In this document: piece after piece, positions 1 to 13,200 of the stretch
How positions within the stretch are numbered: the stretch's first letter is position 1
Layout of the letters: each line of letters starts with the position of its first letter
Assembly (NCBI GenBank): GCA_030142905.1
Contig: JASJOG010000280.1
Span: 180,001-244,000 of the forward strand
DNA: 64,000 nt
Direction: 5' to 3'
Source of the DNA: Heliopora coerulea
Taxonomy: Eukaryota; Cnidaria; Anthozoa; Scleralcyonacea; Helioporidae
Notes under the pieces: model-generated
The model's database searches: none
The model's input: the letters and a program-made list of their open reading frames with translations, nothing else
Told to the model about the DNA's origin: nothing
Made by a program: the position numbers and the translations under genes

Positions 1-1503
1 TCATTTTGTTTCACTTGCTGTGATTGGCTCAACATTTTAAGACGCTCCTTAACAAAATCGGCAATTGGCTTACCAGTATAAACTTTGAAGGTTTTTGCCG
101 AATTTGTGATATCATCTTGCCTAGTTTGCTGAGCTTTGTCACCTTCCCTCGACTATCACGTTTCATCGATCGTCTTCTGATTGGTCATATTACCGTAAAC
201 AGTGTTTGGTTGATTTCGAAACGCTTGTACTACCGCCTAGAGACCCTTGTCTACAAGCTTTTTAAAATGCTTTCTTACTGCGCTTCGCAGCGATGATGAC
301 AAGACCTTGCTTTTCATTCAAGCGTTCGCAGTTGTTCCTCTGATGGCAGTAAACGTCGCGATAATAATAGAAATTTTGGCGCTGATAACTTTGACATTTC
401 ATATGTAGTGGGCAAGAAGACACGCACTGTTCTCAAGTAAAGTGCTCTTCAGGATCAGATCTTCTTAAAATTGAAACAGTAAAATTAGATTTATCATTGA
501 TTGGGGATGTTATAATTATACTGGTTAGAGCTAAAGAGTAATTTAAACTATGTTCATTCGATACCGTACGAGATGGAACAGTAACGCAATCGAATGAAAA
601 AGGCTTTGCATTCTCACGATTCCGGAGTAAAATGCTGTGGAATCGCAATTGTCACTGTGTTGATTTTAATCCTTAATCCTAACAGGAATAACATAAATCC
701 GTAGCGGAATGACAGCTTGTCCAGCATCGTGTAAACACCGTGTTATTCAGGCCAAGATCGAATACTGCGCTTGATACATGTATTGAAGTCTCTGGCACAT
801 TATAGTTTATCTGTCAGGAAAGTGTTGTAATGTCACAAAACCTTAAACACAAAGCCAAATCAAAACTTGACCCCAGTTCCTCAGTTGGTTCTGTTACTGC
901 GGCCTGTTACATGTGCAGAATGTTTTGATTTACATTTAAATATACGTGTACTCACTTTTGATTGGTCAGAACCGATTTAAATTCAACAAAGTAATTCAAA
1001 CTAAAATTATGATTTATTATAAAATTCATTCCATTACCATATGAGAAATATAGTGCGTGTTTTGTACAAACCCTCCCCCCCACCCACTCCTGCAATGAAA
1101 ATTCGAAAGTTTGACTAAGGTGATAAAAATTCTAAGTCCGCCACTGGAATTACGAAACCGACGAAATAAGCAAAGAAAACGTTAACGAATTCTGAATCTT
1201 TATTGCTGACTGAAAATGGGAAAAATATATTATGCAAAACAAAATATGACAAACAAACCTTGTTTAAGTTTTGGTCGAAAGAATAGGTAGAAAAAAGTAA
1301 AATACGAATTTTTTTCCTCAGTAAAACATTCGTGAAAAAGAAAAATGGCGTAGTGTACAAACCTGCAACTCTCATGTATTTTCAACTGAGTATTCAGCGG
1401 CACCTCGACCCAAAGGGTTCAACGGTAAATTTGCAAAAAGAAGATTGCTTAAAACTTTTAAACTTTCTTAAGAGGATTTAAAATCCTGATGAAAGCATTA
1501 CTG
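1..1503. other. Unassigned AT-rich stretch
   Basis: No gene or repeat was recognised. The short open frames here (for example 24-296 on the plus strand and 1115-1375 on the minus strand) have no recognisable motif, no supporting splice pattern and biased AT-rich composition, so they are not called as genes. Most likely intron or intergenic DNA upstream of the LRR exons. Confidence 0.5.
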
Positions 1504-2088
1504 ATCGAATACGGTAAAGGTCTTCATCCACAAGCCACTCGAGAAGTGAGAAAGACTGAAGTGGACAAGTGTTTTGCCGACGTCGAAGGATAGTTTGGTG
1601 ACCAGGAACAAGTATTTTTGCAGCGTGTTACCTGGTCGATGTTTACCTTGCATTTTAGTTTCGAGACAGAAATACATCCGGGCGTCTTCAGTGGGGCGAC
1701 ATTTCATACGGAGAACGATCCTGAATGAGGCAATAAAATCTTTGTGTGGAAAGCGGAGAGACCATTCAAAATCTGTCACGGCCTGGACAAGTGTTTTGGA
1801 CGATGAGTGTTTTATTCCACTACTCAAACAATTGACCATGAACGCTGCGCGGTTAAATACTACAAAATACTTAAAAGCCGTCTTCTTTCAGAGATGAATG
1901 AACCAGAATCTTCACTCTACTTTACCAATAAACACCAGCAAAATCCAGGCTATAACATTTGGTTCAAAAAGTCTCCGTTAGGGAAGAATGAAGTCGGGAA
2001 ACTACTTTTGAAAGCTGCTCAAAACAATTCCATTCGCAGAACTTGCATTTCAAAGCTACCCGATTCAGACGTACCTGTGATTGTGTAG
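1504..2088 (+). pseudogene. Crypton-type tyrosine recombinase remnant
   Basis: One reading frame through this stretch resembles the tyrosine recombinase (DUF3504-like) of Crypton DNA transposons, which cut and join DNA through a catalytic tyrosine. Visible pieces are a DHERCAVKYYKIL block near 1840, then IWFKKSPLGKNEVGKL near 1965, then RRTCISKLPDSDVP near 2040, which match in order the conserved 'cyst-pro-val-xx-tyr-lys', 'trp-phe-lys-xx-pro-met-gly' and 'his-ser-xx-arg-lys-thr' blocks of the family. The frame is interrupted by stops before 1807, and the C-terminal part that should carry the nucleophilic tyrosine is missing, because the frame stops at 2086-2088. It is therefore a dead 5'- and 3'-truncated copy. 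Assignment to Crypton rests on motif order remembered from the family and was not searched. Confidence 0.6.
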
Positions 2089-2331
2089 CTTAGGTAAGTG
2101 ATTGTCAGAACGTAAAAAGTCTCAAGATTCATACAAATCAGCATCTATTCAACTTTAACGAAGAATTTAGTTTACACTTAGTTGCTTAGCAAATGTCCTG
2201 ACAGCAAGCGAGCTCTGTTACGTCTTTTGTTCATATTCATCAGAAAGAACCAAGACAAAGCGTTGCTGCAAAAAGTGAATAGTTGGCCAAAGCATTTTCC
2301 AAAGAGATGTCTTTTAGAAGAGCTTTTTTAA

Positions 2332-3467
2332 CCCTATTTAACATGGCATATCGGTATGCCCTTATTTCACATGGGAGGGGGCTTTTTTGGCCCCCCCTAA
2401 TTATTTCGAGAACGGGAAATGGGAAATGCATGAAACTTTGGGATATACTAGAAAAATATATTACTACTCAAAAAACATCAAAATATCTACAAAAAATTTT
2501 TTTCAAGTGTCTTTGTTGGATTTTTTCAATGCATTCATTACATACGTAGCTTGCGCGCTTTGTGCATACTGTTCTTTGACAGGATGGACAACAATGCTTA
2601 GATTTGCCAAGTTTGTTCTTTTGTTCCTTGTAATGAGGCATTCCCTTCAACTGTTCGATGCAGTAAAAGCATCTTTTTCGATTACTTGGAGCTTCATGTG
2701 CTGCTGGTTGTTCGACGTCCTGTCACTTGTTGTAACTTTTGTAACTTTTCACACCTTTTACAATACCTCAGATAAGTAGGGTTTCTAATCTGTTTTACAC
2801 TTCTTTCTATACATCAAAATATCAATAGTGGATTCAACTAACACTTTCATACAAAAGGGAAGCTTTGAAGATTTGTATAAAAGAAACGTTTTGCCCGTGA
2901 TTTGTATTCCACTAATTACTAATTACAGAATACCTGAAAGTAACTTATTGTGTTTACCCCCGAGACTGCATTTTCCAGTTGAAAAAGGTACGCATAGAAC
3001 TAAATTGAAGATGTAGTAATAAATTAGTGTGATAAAAAATCAAAAAAGACATCAAAGTTTGAGAAAAACATTAGAATGTTTGAGTTCAAAAAATAACAGC
3101 CGGAATTGAATTTTACCCATTGAAAAAAAATAAAAATGATGGTTGCCCATTCAAATTTGTCTTAGACTTAAGATGTAATTGGCAGGCAAAAAAATTCAAC
3201 ATTATTGTCCAAAAAATCTAGTCAGACGAAAATAAAACCAAAGATTGTAAAACCGCAAAAAGTGATTTTTCACCCCCTGGCGACAAAAGTGAAATTACCC
3301 CCGGAAGACGCAAAAATTTTTAAAACTTCTTTATAGCAAAATAACCGCAATAAAAAAATATTAAAAGTCACAAAATGTCAGCCGAATTGGACAAGCGGTT
3401 CAAATTTTATGAAACAAAGTATAGGTGGGCGGCCAAAAAAGCCCCCCCCCCCCCATATGAAATAGGG
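2332..3467 (-). mobile_element. Internally deleted piggyBac-like transposon
   Basis: The element begins CCCTATTT and ends AAATAGGG. It is flanked on both sides by TTAA (2328-2331 and 3468-3471), the hallmark target of piggyBac transposons. The inverted ends extend about 40 bp and share a poly-G run followed by GGGCTTTTTTGGCC. At about 1.14 kb it is much shorter than an autonomous copy of roughly 2-3 kb, and only the last part of the transposase remains. The central part (2800-3420) is A-rich and non-coding. Confidence 0.8.
2468..2722 (-). pseudogene. piggyBac transposase C-terminal zinc-finger fragment
   Basis: Read on the minus strand, this is the cysteine-rich C-terminal end of a piggyBac transposase. 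In order it has RKRCFYC, about twenty residues, then HCCPSCQRTVCTKRASYVC and a final CNEC. This is the usual C-x2-C ... C-x2-C ... C-x2-C pattern that folds into a small zinc-binding domain recognising the transposon ends. The catalytic Asp-rich core upstream is absent, so this copy cannot move itself. A hydrophobic plus-strand open frame over the same bases (2387-2779) is only the antisense of this domain. Confidence 0.7.
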
Positions 3468-3471
3468 TTAA

Positions 3472-4186
3472 GTCATGAATTGTCCAGTTACTAAGATGGC
3501 CCGCTAAAGTTATACCAGCCGCAAGCACCAAGAAAGCCATTTCGATTACCGGTCTTAATTCATTTACTGGCCTAAGTGTTCAAACCATGTAAACAACGTC
3601 TGAGAGATCCATACAAGGGAAAAAAGAACCAGGCCAAATCGATTTGCTTCAATATGGACCTAAATCACCTACGTTTTGGTCAACAACACCAGTTTCCAAG
3701 CTTGCACACGGCATTCTCGAGTGACACTCAAAAATCTAGAGTTGATCTGGGCTATCTTCTTGAACAACTCTAACGCTTTCTCCGTGCTCTCCCAATCTTC
3801 CACGTCTATCCATATCTGAATGGAGCATGCCAAATCATAAACCGTTTCTTTAATATAGTATATTTAACGTTGCCCACCGTAGGCCCAGCCATGCACGTCT
3901 ACAACATATACAACGCGTGGAACGATGGATAACTGGAAAATTTTAAATTTTTGGGAGCTGAAATAGTTGATCACTGATCCTTACGAAGTCAGTGCGTCTG
4001 GGGTTGATAAATGTTTCCTTCAAAGTATTTCTAGCGCCAAATTGAATTGACACATGAGATATTTCTTAATTTAAAGCAATTTCGGAAAAATATTGCTGGT
4101 GAACCCAATATTATATGAAAATACAGTTGCATTCAAAAAATAAAATAGTCTGGAGATATATTAATATTTATACTGTATTTCTATAG
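3472..4186. other. Intron-like stretch, nothing recognised
   Basis: No coding or repeat signal was recognised between the piggyBac copy and the first LRR exon. The short open frame 3576-3773 has no family motif. Confidence 0.4.
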
Positions 4187-4258
4187 GGACCTTTCTGAAA
4201 ACAAACTGGATAATCTCCTGCAAGAAATTTTTCGTAGTGGCAACCAACTAAAACACTT
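4187..4258 (+). CDS. LRR exon 1 of the LGR-like receptor (72 nt)
   Basis: A 72-nt exon encoding exactly one 24-residue leucine-rich repeat that starts DLSENKL and has the consensus Asn at position 5, hydrophobics at 2, 7 and 10, Phe at 15 and Leu at 21 and 24. The acceptor is ttctatag and the donor gtaaat. The exon starts with the third base of a codon and ends after two bases (phase 2-2). Joined to the next LRR exon it gives a Leu codon (TT+G). Single-repeat phase-2 exons are typical of LGR receptors. The repeat would lie in the extracellular ligand-binding domain. Confidence 0.8.
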
Positions 4259-7200
4259 GTAAATATCTACAAATGATTTGGATAATGATTTGGAACTCGG
4301 AAATTCTTCTAGAAATATTAGCTTAATTGATAACATTGTACACATGATCCTTTTCTATTTTATCTAGGATCATTCGTGGAAATAAACTGAGGAGGATTGA
4401 ACCACAATTTTTCATAAATCTTGTGAATTTGGAAACACTGTAAGCAAAGTATTGTAAATGTAAATCTAATCAGTCTAAAAATACATTTGAGATAATTCTT
4501 CTTCGTCCATCTTAAGCCTTTGAACTTTGAAAGGACTAGAAGTTGTTCACGGGTTAACTGTATGTACTATGTACAACATGAATGGCGATGTTGTATAGGA
4601 TTTAAATGCATTATCCGTTTGGGAATGAATGAATGTCTGGTACAACACCTACGCGAATATTGTTAATTATCTATGATGGGAACATACGTAAACATTCATG
4701 TTTTTTTGAAATTGTTTAATATTCCGCCGATTTTAATCGAGAAAATAAAACAAAAACATGATGTAAATAACAAATACTACGCTTATATTCTATAACATTT
4801 CCAGCAATTCATTAAAATCAAAATTTCTCTTAATGAACTATTAATTATACACCATAGTAAGACAGAAACGTTGACAGTGATATAAAAATGGAATGATGCT
4901 TAGGCAGTATAAAACAGCACAGAAAGTTAAAAGGTTGGTAGATTGCCGAATTTATGATAAAGAATGACCATGGAAAGTTCGGTGGTGTACTGATTTGAAA
5001 GCTCGTTTTGAAATAAAGAAGCTGCGTTTGTGTGGGCAGCGCACCGATATTCACCTCCGCAACGCAAGGACTTCCTCTGAGAACATTTGCTAATGACGAT
5101 TTTATGGCGTCAACAAGAATAAAAAAGATGAAAATTTGATCGTGACTTCTCGACTTACCTTTGCAAATTGCTAAAGCTAGAACTACTTCATCAATGCTTT
5201 CAGTCTCGCACATTTTTCGATTAAATATATAATAATCCTCTTCAACTGTTGAAAAATATGACATGCTGGCGATAGTTAAAAGATCAAAAGGTACAGTTGG
5301 AGTCCAAGGTATACATACACCTAGACTCAGAACATTCCACTAAAATTTTCGCAACGCCATCAATTCCATGGCACCGTACATTTCACGTGGAAAGTCAGGG
5401 TATCGAGTATATTTACATTAGTGATGATTTTTATAATTGCTTAGAGATGGTTGTAGTTTTAGGTTTTACTCACTATGTCAGAATTCCTGAGGCGAAAAGA
5501 TTTACGTACACTTTGTTAGTGTATGGTTGCATTGCCTCTTACTTATTTAAGGTAAATTAAGCGCTTGGGGAAGTCTTCAGCAAGCTTCTCAAAATCCACG
5601 ACTAGAATCATTACCAACTCCCACTGTCAATATTGGGATAACTCTGTCACGTTTGTTGACCTGCTTGCTCTGCCACCCCAAGTGCAGTCCACAAGTTTTT
5701 GATGGGATTTAGGTCAGAATTTTGTGACAGCAACTCCGTTACCTTCTCCTTGTTGCCTTTAAGTCATTTTGCGGCTACTTTGTATGGATACTTAGAATCA
5801 TTGTCTTGTTGGAAGACCCATTGCTGACCATGCTTCAACTTCCGGGCTGACATATAGAGGTTTGGCTTCAGGATGTCTAGATAATCTTCCTTCCACAAGA
5901 TGCCATGGATTTTCTTGAGTGCATCAGTCCTTGTTGTAGGAAAATATCTCCCACAACATGATGTCTCACCTCTGCTAAACATAACGCTGACCATTATACC
6001 AAGAATTCCATCTTTGTCTCATTCGACCAGAGCACACGGCTCCAAAAGACTTTATCTTTTTCTTGGTGGTCCCTTGCAAACTTCGGTCTCTCTTTTCGAT
6101 GCCGGTCTCGGAGCAGAGGTTTCTTCCTTGCGCGACAGTCTTTCAGGCCATATGGTGATGTAGAACTATCTTGACGGGTAGATGTAGATATCTTGGCACC
6201 TCATGTCGCCAACTCCTTTACCAAAAAACGTTTAATTGTTCTAGGATTCCGTCTAACTATTCAAACAATAGTTCGTTCATCTTTGGGGGTTAATAAATTA
6301 TTTGCGTTTCTGTCTTGAGTGTTCTAATGTCTCTGTGTTCTAATGTGTCTGTATATTTAAGAACGATTGTTTGTACAGATGCTCGTTGTACATTCAACTG
6401 CTTGGAAATGGCTCATAATGAGAAGCCAGACTTGTAGAAGTGCACAATTTTCTCTCTGAGATCCTAACAGAGCTCCTTGAATTTTCCGATAGTGGAAATA
6501 ACGGCTAGAGTGCTATTTAGCGAGCGCACAAGGATGCTGACTAGTATACTGCTTGCTCGATTATCAAGTAAAGTGAGAATTGGCGGGAAAATTTTATGAG
6601 ACATAACACTAGAAAAAATGGGTTTATTAAAAATGCAATATTGACATGTATTTAATTAAGATTAGGGTAAGGGTTAGGGTTAGGGTAACGGTTAAGAATA
6701 GTATTGTACAGTTTCTTTATTTTTTTGTGAATTGAGTGATCCCTTTGTTGATTAAGGCCAAATTCACATTCGAATATGGTCACGGCAGCATTTTAATTTC
6801 CCTCGGAAAGTCCACAATATTTGCTGTTGAGCACTTCTAACGAAATAACAACCGAAAAGGTACTGGCTATAAAAGTCCGCCGTATTTTACAGCCACAAGT
6901 GCACATTCATGCACGACTTTTATATCATAATTATGTCCAATGGCCAGTAGAAGGCTTATAAAATAGATTACATCACTTCCAGGAATCTTTCAGACAGATT
7001 AAGTGCACCGTCGCCTTGGTCTATGTAAATTTCTGACCCACGGGAATTCTGTCATAGAAACTAAAACCTAAGAGTACATCTATCTCTAAGCCATTATTAT
7101 AAAATCACCGCTGATATAAGTGTACTATACACTCTAACTGGTTTTCCATGTGAAAAGCAAGTTGCCATGACATGGGTGGTGTTTGTGAAAATCAGAGTTG

Positions 7201-10200
7201 AATATTCTCAGCCTAGGTGTCTGCAAACTTTTTATTTAACTGTAGGTATTCGATGTTGTGATACGTTCAAAGATCCGATCTCTTTGTGTTTGTTTAACTG
7301 GGGATATATCTTGTTTCTTATTTCTGAGACCCTTCATTTACTCGGTCATTTTTACCTGGAGAAGTGCATACTTCTGAAATAACTTTATGTTCTTTTTCAT
7401 CGTTTCACGGTAGATTATTTTCCAAATCAACAATCATTACTCTGGATTCTTTGTGCTTGTAGATTTAAAGTAACATAAATTCATTCATTCAAAAAATCTA
7501 GCTCGTAGGCTTCAACTAAACTTTTCAAAATAACAAGCAATACAGAAGTCAAAAATGACAATAAAAGAGTCACCAATATTTGGTACGATCTAAGCCTCAT
7601 TTATAATAGGTGAAGTGTTGGTAAACAAGAGAATCAAAATGTCACGAGTTAAATATTTGCAAATATATTAAATGAAGATGCTAAGTTCAGATCTCTATGT
7701 AGATACAGATGCAGAGGACGAAAGATACGTAGACGCAGAGTTAGCTATAGGTATAAACGTAGATGTTGACGGAAATGTTTATGTAGATGTACATCCATGT
7801 GCAGAGGAAGATACAGGGTACAGACATATCGATCTTCGTGCAGCGTATGATTGAAAGTGCTACAAATACAAAAATATTCTAGAATTTGATGAGAAACCGG
7901 AAGAATTGGCCAAATAGATCCTCAAATATTAATTTTTATTGACAATTTTGTAGCGATATTTCTGAGAACTATATGCTGTCCATACGTGACTGGAAATTTC
8001 TATTGAAAATGCAGAGCCTGAAAAAATGGTATGTATAATTCTTAATTTGATTTCTCGTTTAAAATTTAATATCAATAGAAGAGTAGATATAAAGTAAGAT
8101 ATCGTAGAAGTAAAGGCCATAAAATAAATATTCGTTAAAATTTAGTGTTTTATAAAGGGTGAAAGAAGCATGCCCTATTAATGAAATACAAATAAAATGA
8201 CCAACATTCTGCATATTAGAGCTGCTAGATACTCATGTATGTTTATTGTACGTTCAACTACCTAAGACCTGGGAAAAACACTTTCTGAGCCCCGGAAGGG
8301 CGATCAAACCTTAAAAGTACTGATGACCTGTGGGACGCTCTAACCACGTTGAACTCGCAAGATAGCTCAGTAGTCTCAGTAGCTCAATTTTTAGCTTATA
8401 ATTACAATAAAATCGACCGAATCTTCTGTTTTGTCTAAAGCGAGTTTTTGAAATAATCAAATATTTTTGGCAGTTTACGTAAACTTCTCAGGAAACCACT
8501 ATTTAAATTTATTAACAACAGAAAGTCACAGTTGGATGAAAGATAAAATTTGTTGATGAAAAATTTTACAGATTAAAATTTATTCAATGCCACTAGAAAC
8601 TATTAAATTGTACTTTTTGCTAACCACGGTTATATGGACATTTTTGAACACAGTTATAAAACATCCATAGTATAAAAAAATGGAACGATTTTTAACGACC
8701 TTTATTAGATGGAAGTAACATGGCACCATAAAAAAACTCATCAAAAAAAGATACATCTAACATTAATTTTGGTAAAGGGGTTTTTGTGAGTATTCCCACC
8801 AACAAAGTGCTAATGGACAATGACATGAATGTCTACTCTCGGAATAAAAATGCAAGTGTTTCTCACTTGCCTTTTTATTGCCATCTTACACTCTATGGTG
8901 ATAAGTGGTAAAGCAATTTTGCTAAAAGGGCATAATTAAGGTTAATGCTTTGTGATTACTTGCATTCAAATTACTTGGATCATAATTGAGCATCGTTTCG
9001 ATTAAAAAAACTCCTCTTAACCCCAAGTGTCCCTTGTATGTGTTCCATAGGAACGTTTACCTTCGAAGTACATAATATTGAAGATATCCAGGTGTTTTGA
9101 AGCCTTTATCTGCAAAAATTACACTGTTGTCGTTAACAAAATTACTTTTTTGACATTGAAAAACCCTATCAACTATCTGTGAGCCACACAATTCAATCAG
9201 TTTTAAGACATAGGGCAAATATAAAATTTCCTGGAACTGAAAAGTTTAAAGATTTTGTGTCGTAGATGAAAGAACAATGAGAAACTGACAATTAGAGGTA
9301 AGGTTTTTCACCACAGTGATAACGTAACTGATATTAAAACTGGATGTTGCTGTATGTGAAGCAGTAATTCTACCTTTTAAAAAATCCAATCAGGTACCAA
9401 CGCTAACCATTTGCTACCTAAAACGTTAATCAACCAAACATAAAGATGGAGGAGGGAAAAGAGGACTCAAGATAAATTCGATTCATTTGAGGCAAAATAA
9501 CTAAAAAAAATTATTGAGGCCACAAGACTAAGTAGCATTTTGTTCTACCTACAAGAAAGCGCACGAACGTTTTCGAAAACCTCCAAGGATTCCTCTCCAT
9601 TGATGTCATTTTGAGATTTTTTCCCGTTACTGCTAAGTCATTAACCGACAATTTCAAGGGAACATATCCAGGGAAGCCCCTTGGTTTGCTCCTGCTCTCT
9701 GGTTCCCGGACATTTTGCCGAAAGACACTTTGCCGAAAGACATTTAGCCGAAAGACACTTTGCCGAACGGATATTTTGCCGACGGACATTTTGCCGATCG
9801 GACATTTTGTCGAACGGACAATTTGACGAACGGACTTTTTACAGAAAAGACACCTTTCTTTTCGAAAATTCCCCAATATCAGATTACATGAGGCATTTCG
9901 GAACTCATTTCAATCTTGTTTGAGTAGCGTATAAAACCTCGTATTGCACTCTATTCTTCGTCTTTGCTTCAGACTTCTATTCATTGCGGTTTGTGATTTT
10001 AAGGTTTCGCTATTTATATTAGGAGATGGTAGCCATTTTCCCTATAAGCGCGAGAATTTTGCTACTTGGAACCTGGGTACTAGTCTCTCATGTCCACCAT
10101 TTCTCGTCATGAGAAAAAGTAATCCGAGAGAGTTCAAAAGAATTTGGAAAGAGTCGTGCTTGGGCTGATGTTAAACGATCCTATAGAAAGAGACTGTGGC

Positions 10201-13200
10201 GACTTCAAAACGAGGCAAAATGACAGTAGCATTTTCAGACAACTTCGTCCTTCAAACCTTTTGAATCCGATGTTGAATGGATGACTCGGAGATCGAATTC
10301 AGCTTCCAAACAGTGGTGTTCCACATTCAAGGACTGAAGACTTTTATTTAATATAATGGATTTATAAAACTAACTCTGAAATGAATAAACAGAAGCGTTA
10401 CTAAACGTTTCAAGTACCCGATGCCCATTTTAAATCTACATTTCATAAAATTTAAAATAAAAATAATTTTGAGTGACTTACTTGAACGGGAAGTTGTATA
10501 GCAATTAGCTTCACCAAACCAAGTGTAAAGAGAACTTTAATGCTCAATGGAATATCCAACGCGGCGATTGCTACGAGCTCCAATTTATTCAATATAGGAA
10601 GATTATAAAGGTAGATTGCTATGTACAAAAAATCCTTCCTACAAGAAAAAACTTGTATTCGTCTGGTCATATCCTTCAATATTTACGAAATGCCTCGTGC
10701 CCTTTTGAAATTCGTTACAATGGAAAAGTTGACACAATGTAACAGGTGCGGAGAGTTTTGTCATAGTGTTCTAACCTTTCTAAATTACCTCGAGTACTTC
10801 AGATGCGTGAATCTTGTCATCTTTGGACAAAATCCTTCAAAAATCCTTCCTGCAGACCATTCGAGCATGTAAACAGCAGATGACTTTAAAATACAAAAAT
10901 TCACAACCTCCAAACACGAGCGACATAATCAGCAACATGGCCTTATAATAAAATACTCAACATCAGATACCCATGGCTGGAGTCCACCTCGTTTCGGCAC
11001 TGAAACTTGGAAAGAAATGCAATGTTTCGAAAGATTGAAACCCAGAAAGATGATTTTCTTTTTCTTGGTTAATGTTAACTTTCTGAGAATAGATCGAATC
11101 AACAGAATTTAGGCAAATCATGAAAAAGGAAACAGGAAAAGGCTTCTTACGAAAAAGCTCAATTGTTTAACGAATGTCATAAAACTAAGCTATAAATGAG
11201 GTTACAGTCAAGGGAGGTTCCCATCTCCACCGACATCCTTTGGACAACGCTAGAATAAGTAGAAAGAAGACACAAAGCAAACATCGCCGTGAGCAATCAA
11301 CTGCCCTTCACGTTTCCTTTGCAAGAATTATCACCATGACATATAGTAGCGTCGCCATATTTTAAAATCGAAAGCCGCTTGTATTATAAGGAACGAAACA
11401 ATATGGCCGTCCACAATATGAGCTCTGTAGAACTTGAGCAAATAATGGTCGTAAATTCTTCTAACGATAATAGTTTGTCATCAGAATCATTCTCTAACAG
11501 TGAATATGATATATCAGTGATGGAAAAGAATCTCAAATTTGCCTGAGTCGTTGATTTTTCGTCGGTGAAATACTGGTTTGCTGAGTATTTAAAACTTGAT
11601 GGCGTCTGGGATTTTCCGGGTGGCGAAAAGAAGGCGTTTTATGTTGGCGATATTCCTACAATATATTGGTGGAATAGGAAAAAGCTATTATCATTTAATG
11701 GTCCTAATGCTGTAGCTATAAAACAAAAACTGCTCTCGACGTTGTGTGATGGAGATATTACTAAGGAAAATATTCCACTAGTAATTCATCTAATATTCAG
11801 ACCAAGGCGAAGTCCTCTTGCAGTTGCAACGTATTATCAGCGGACTTAGAGGGAATTTAAATTAGACATGACTATCTCTCAGTACAAACAAGAAAGAGAT
11901 ATCGGCCGTAATTCCATAGCAATAGATCAAGTCGAGAAAGTTTTGGGTAAAATGCAAAAGGAGTTTTAAAACATTAACATAACAATGCATGCTTTAGCTA
12001 ATAAAATCAATTCGGAGTTGTATGTAAATAATACGGAAACCATATCGCGTCTAAGGAACGAAAATACTTTCCTCTGTGATACATTAGAGGTTTTAACCCT
12101 TGAGTTAGCTAACCGAAGAATGTCTAGTAAGGATCCCACTGCTTATTCTGATCATCAGTCTAAACCTGACGACAGTGTTGTTGAAACGGCTATAGTTTAT
12201 AATGCAAATTCTCACCCAGCAAGTAGAACAAACACAATCTCACCCACCCACACCACTACTGAGAAGTCTTGTTTTGATAACCAAATAGCTGAATATAGAA
12301 ACCAACACAGAAGAATCTTATTCTTGGGTAAACTACATAAGAATATAGCTTCTAGTGCCGATGATCTTATACAGACACATAAGCAAACGAAGAAGAATCA
12401 GCACGCTTCGATTTCTATGCATACTATCACAGAGAAGTCTTTTTTTGACGAGCAAATGGCTGAATATAGAAAACGACACAGAAGAATCCTATTCTCAGGT
12501 AAATTACGTGAGAATACAGCTTCTGGCGCTGAAGATCTTATACAGAAATATAAGAAAACGAAGAAGAATCAGAATACTCCTATTCCAAATTTTGATAACC
12601 AACTTACCGAATACAGGACTCAACATAAAAGAGTCTTGTCTTCAGGAAGATCTCATAAAAACACAGTCTCTGGCCTTACTGGTATATGGAAGCACAAGAA
12701 AACGAAGGCGAATCAGCGCTGGAAAAAGCAAACCAAGCAATCTCAGCAATATCAGTTTAAAAAAATGACGGAAAGGGTCAAAGAAAGTAGCGAGGATTTT
12801 CGTCGGCGCCCCAACAGAGAATCTCATATGATATATCATCCTTTTCGGGAATCTACGAAGATCAGTCAGACCGACAGTTGGCTCGCCTACCTGGATCTTG
12901 TTTGCCGCCTAACGAATCAATAGACGCTAGGAATAATGTTATGTCCATGTCGTGTAATTTCTCAGTGACAACAAAAAATCCATTACAACCTCTCCATACT
13001 TTTGACTGTTTGCCAATACCTACTATTAATCTGCAAAGGTGTTCACGTCGTGGCAAACATCGCTCTTTTGATACTATCAGCCATCATAATCTTGTTCATA
13101 TTCCAATTACTAATGAACATTTTCCAAGTACTAAAAAGCATTTGAGGCTGTGTCTTTTGAACGCTTGATCTATTAAAAACAAATCTGCTGATTTTGTTTG

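Noticed and set aside
24..296. 90-residue frame at the window start
   Set aside because: No family motif and no splice signals; left as unassigned.
2387..2779. 130-residue hydrophobic plus-strand open frame
   Set aside because: It is antisense to the piggyBac zinc-finger domain, which explains its Cys and hydrophobic pattern.
7672..7854. Asp-rich 60-residue protein, possibly calcium-binding or biomineral-related
   Set aside because: Acidity comes from a degenerate GTAGAT/GCAGAG repeat; no signal peptide or splice support.
8311..8330. ctgatga near 8316, 19066 and 34410 as hammerhead cores
   Set aside because: No GAAA with a paired stem II follows; two of them are part of the SINE anticodon region.
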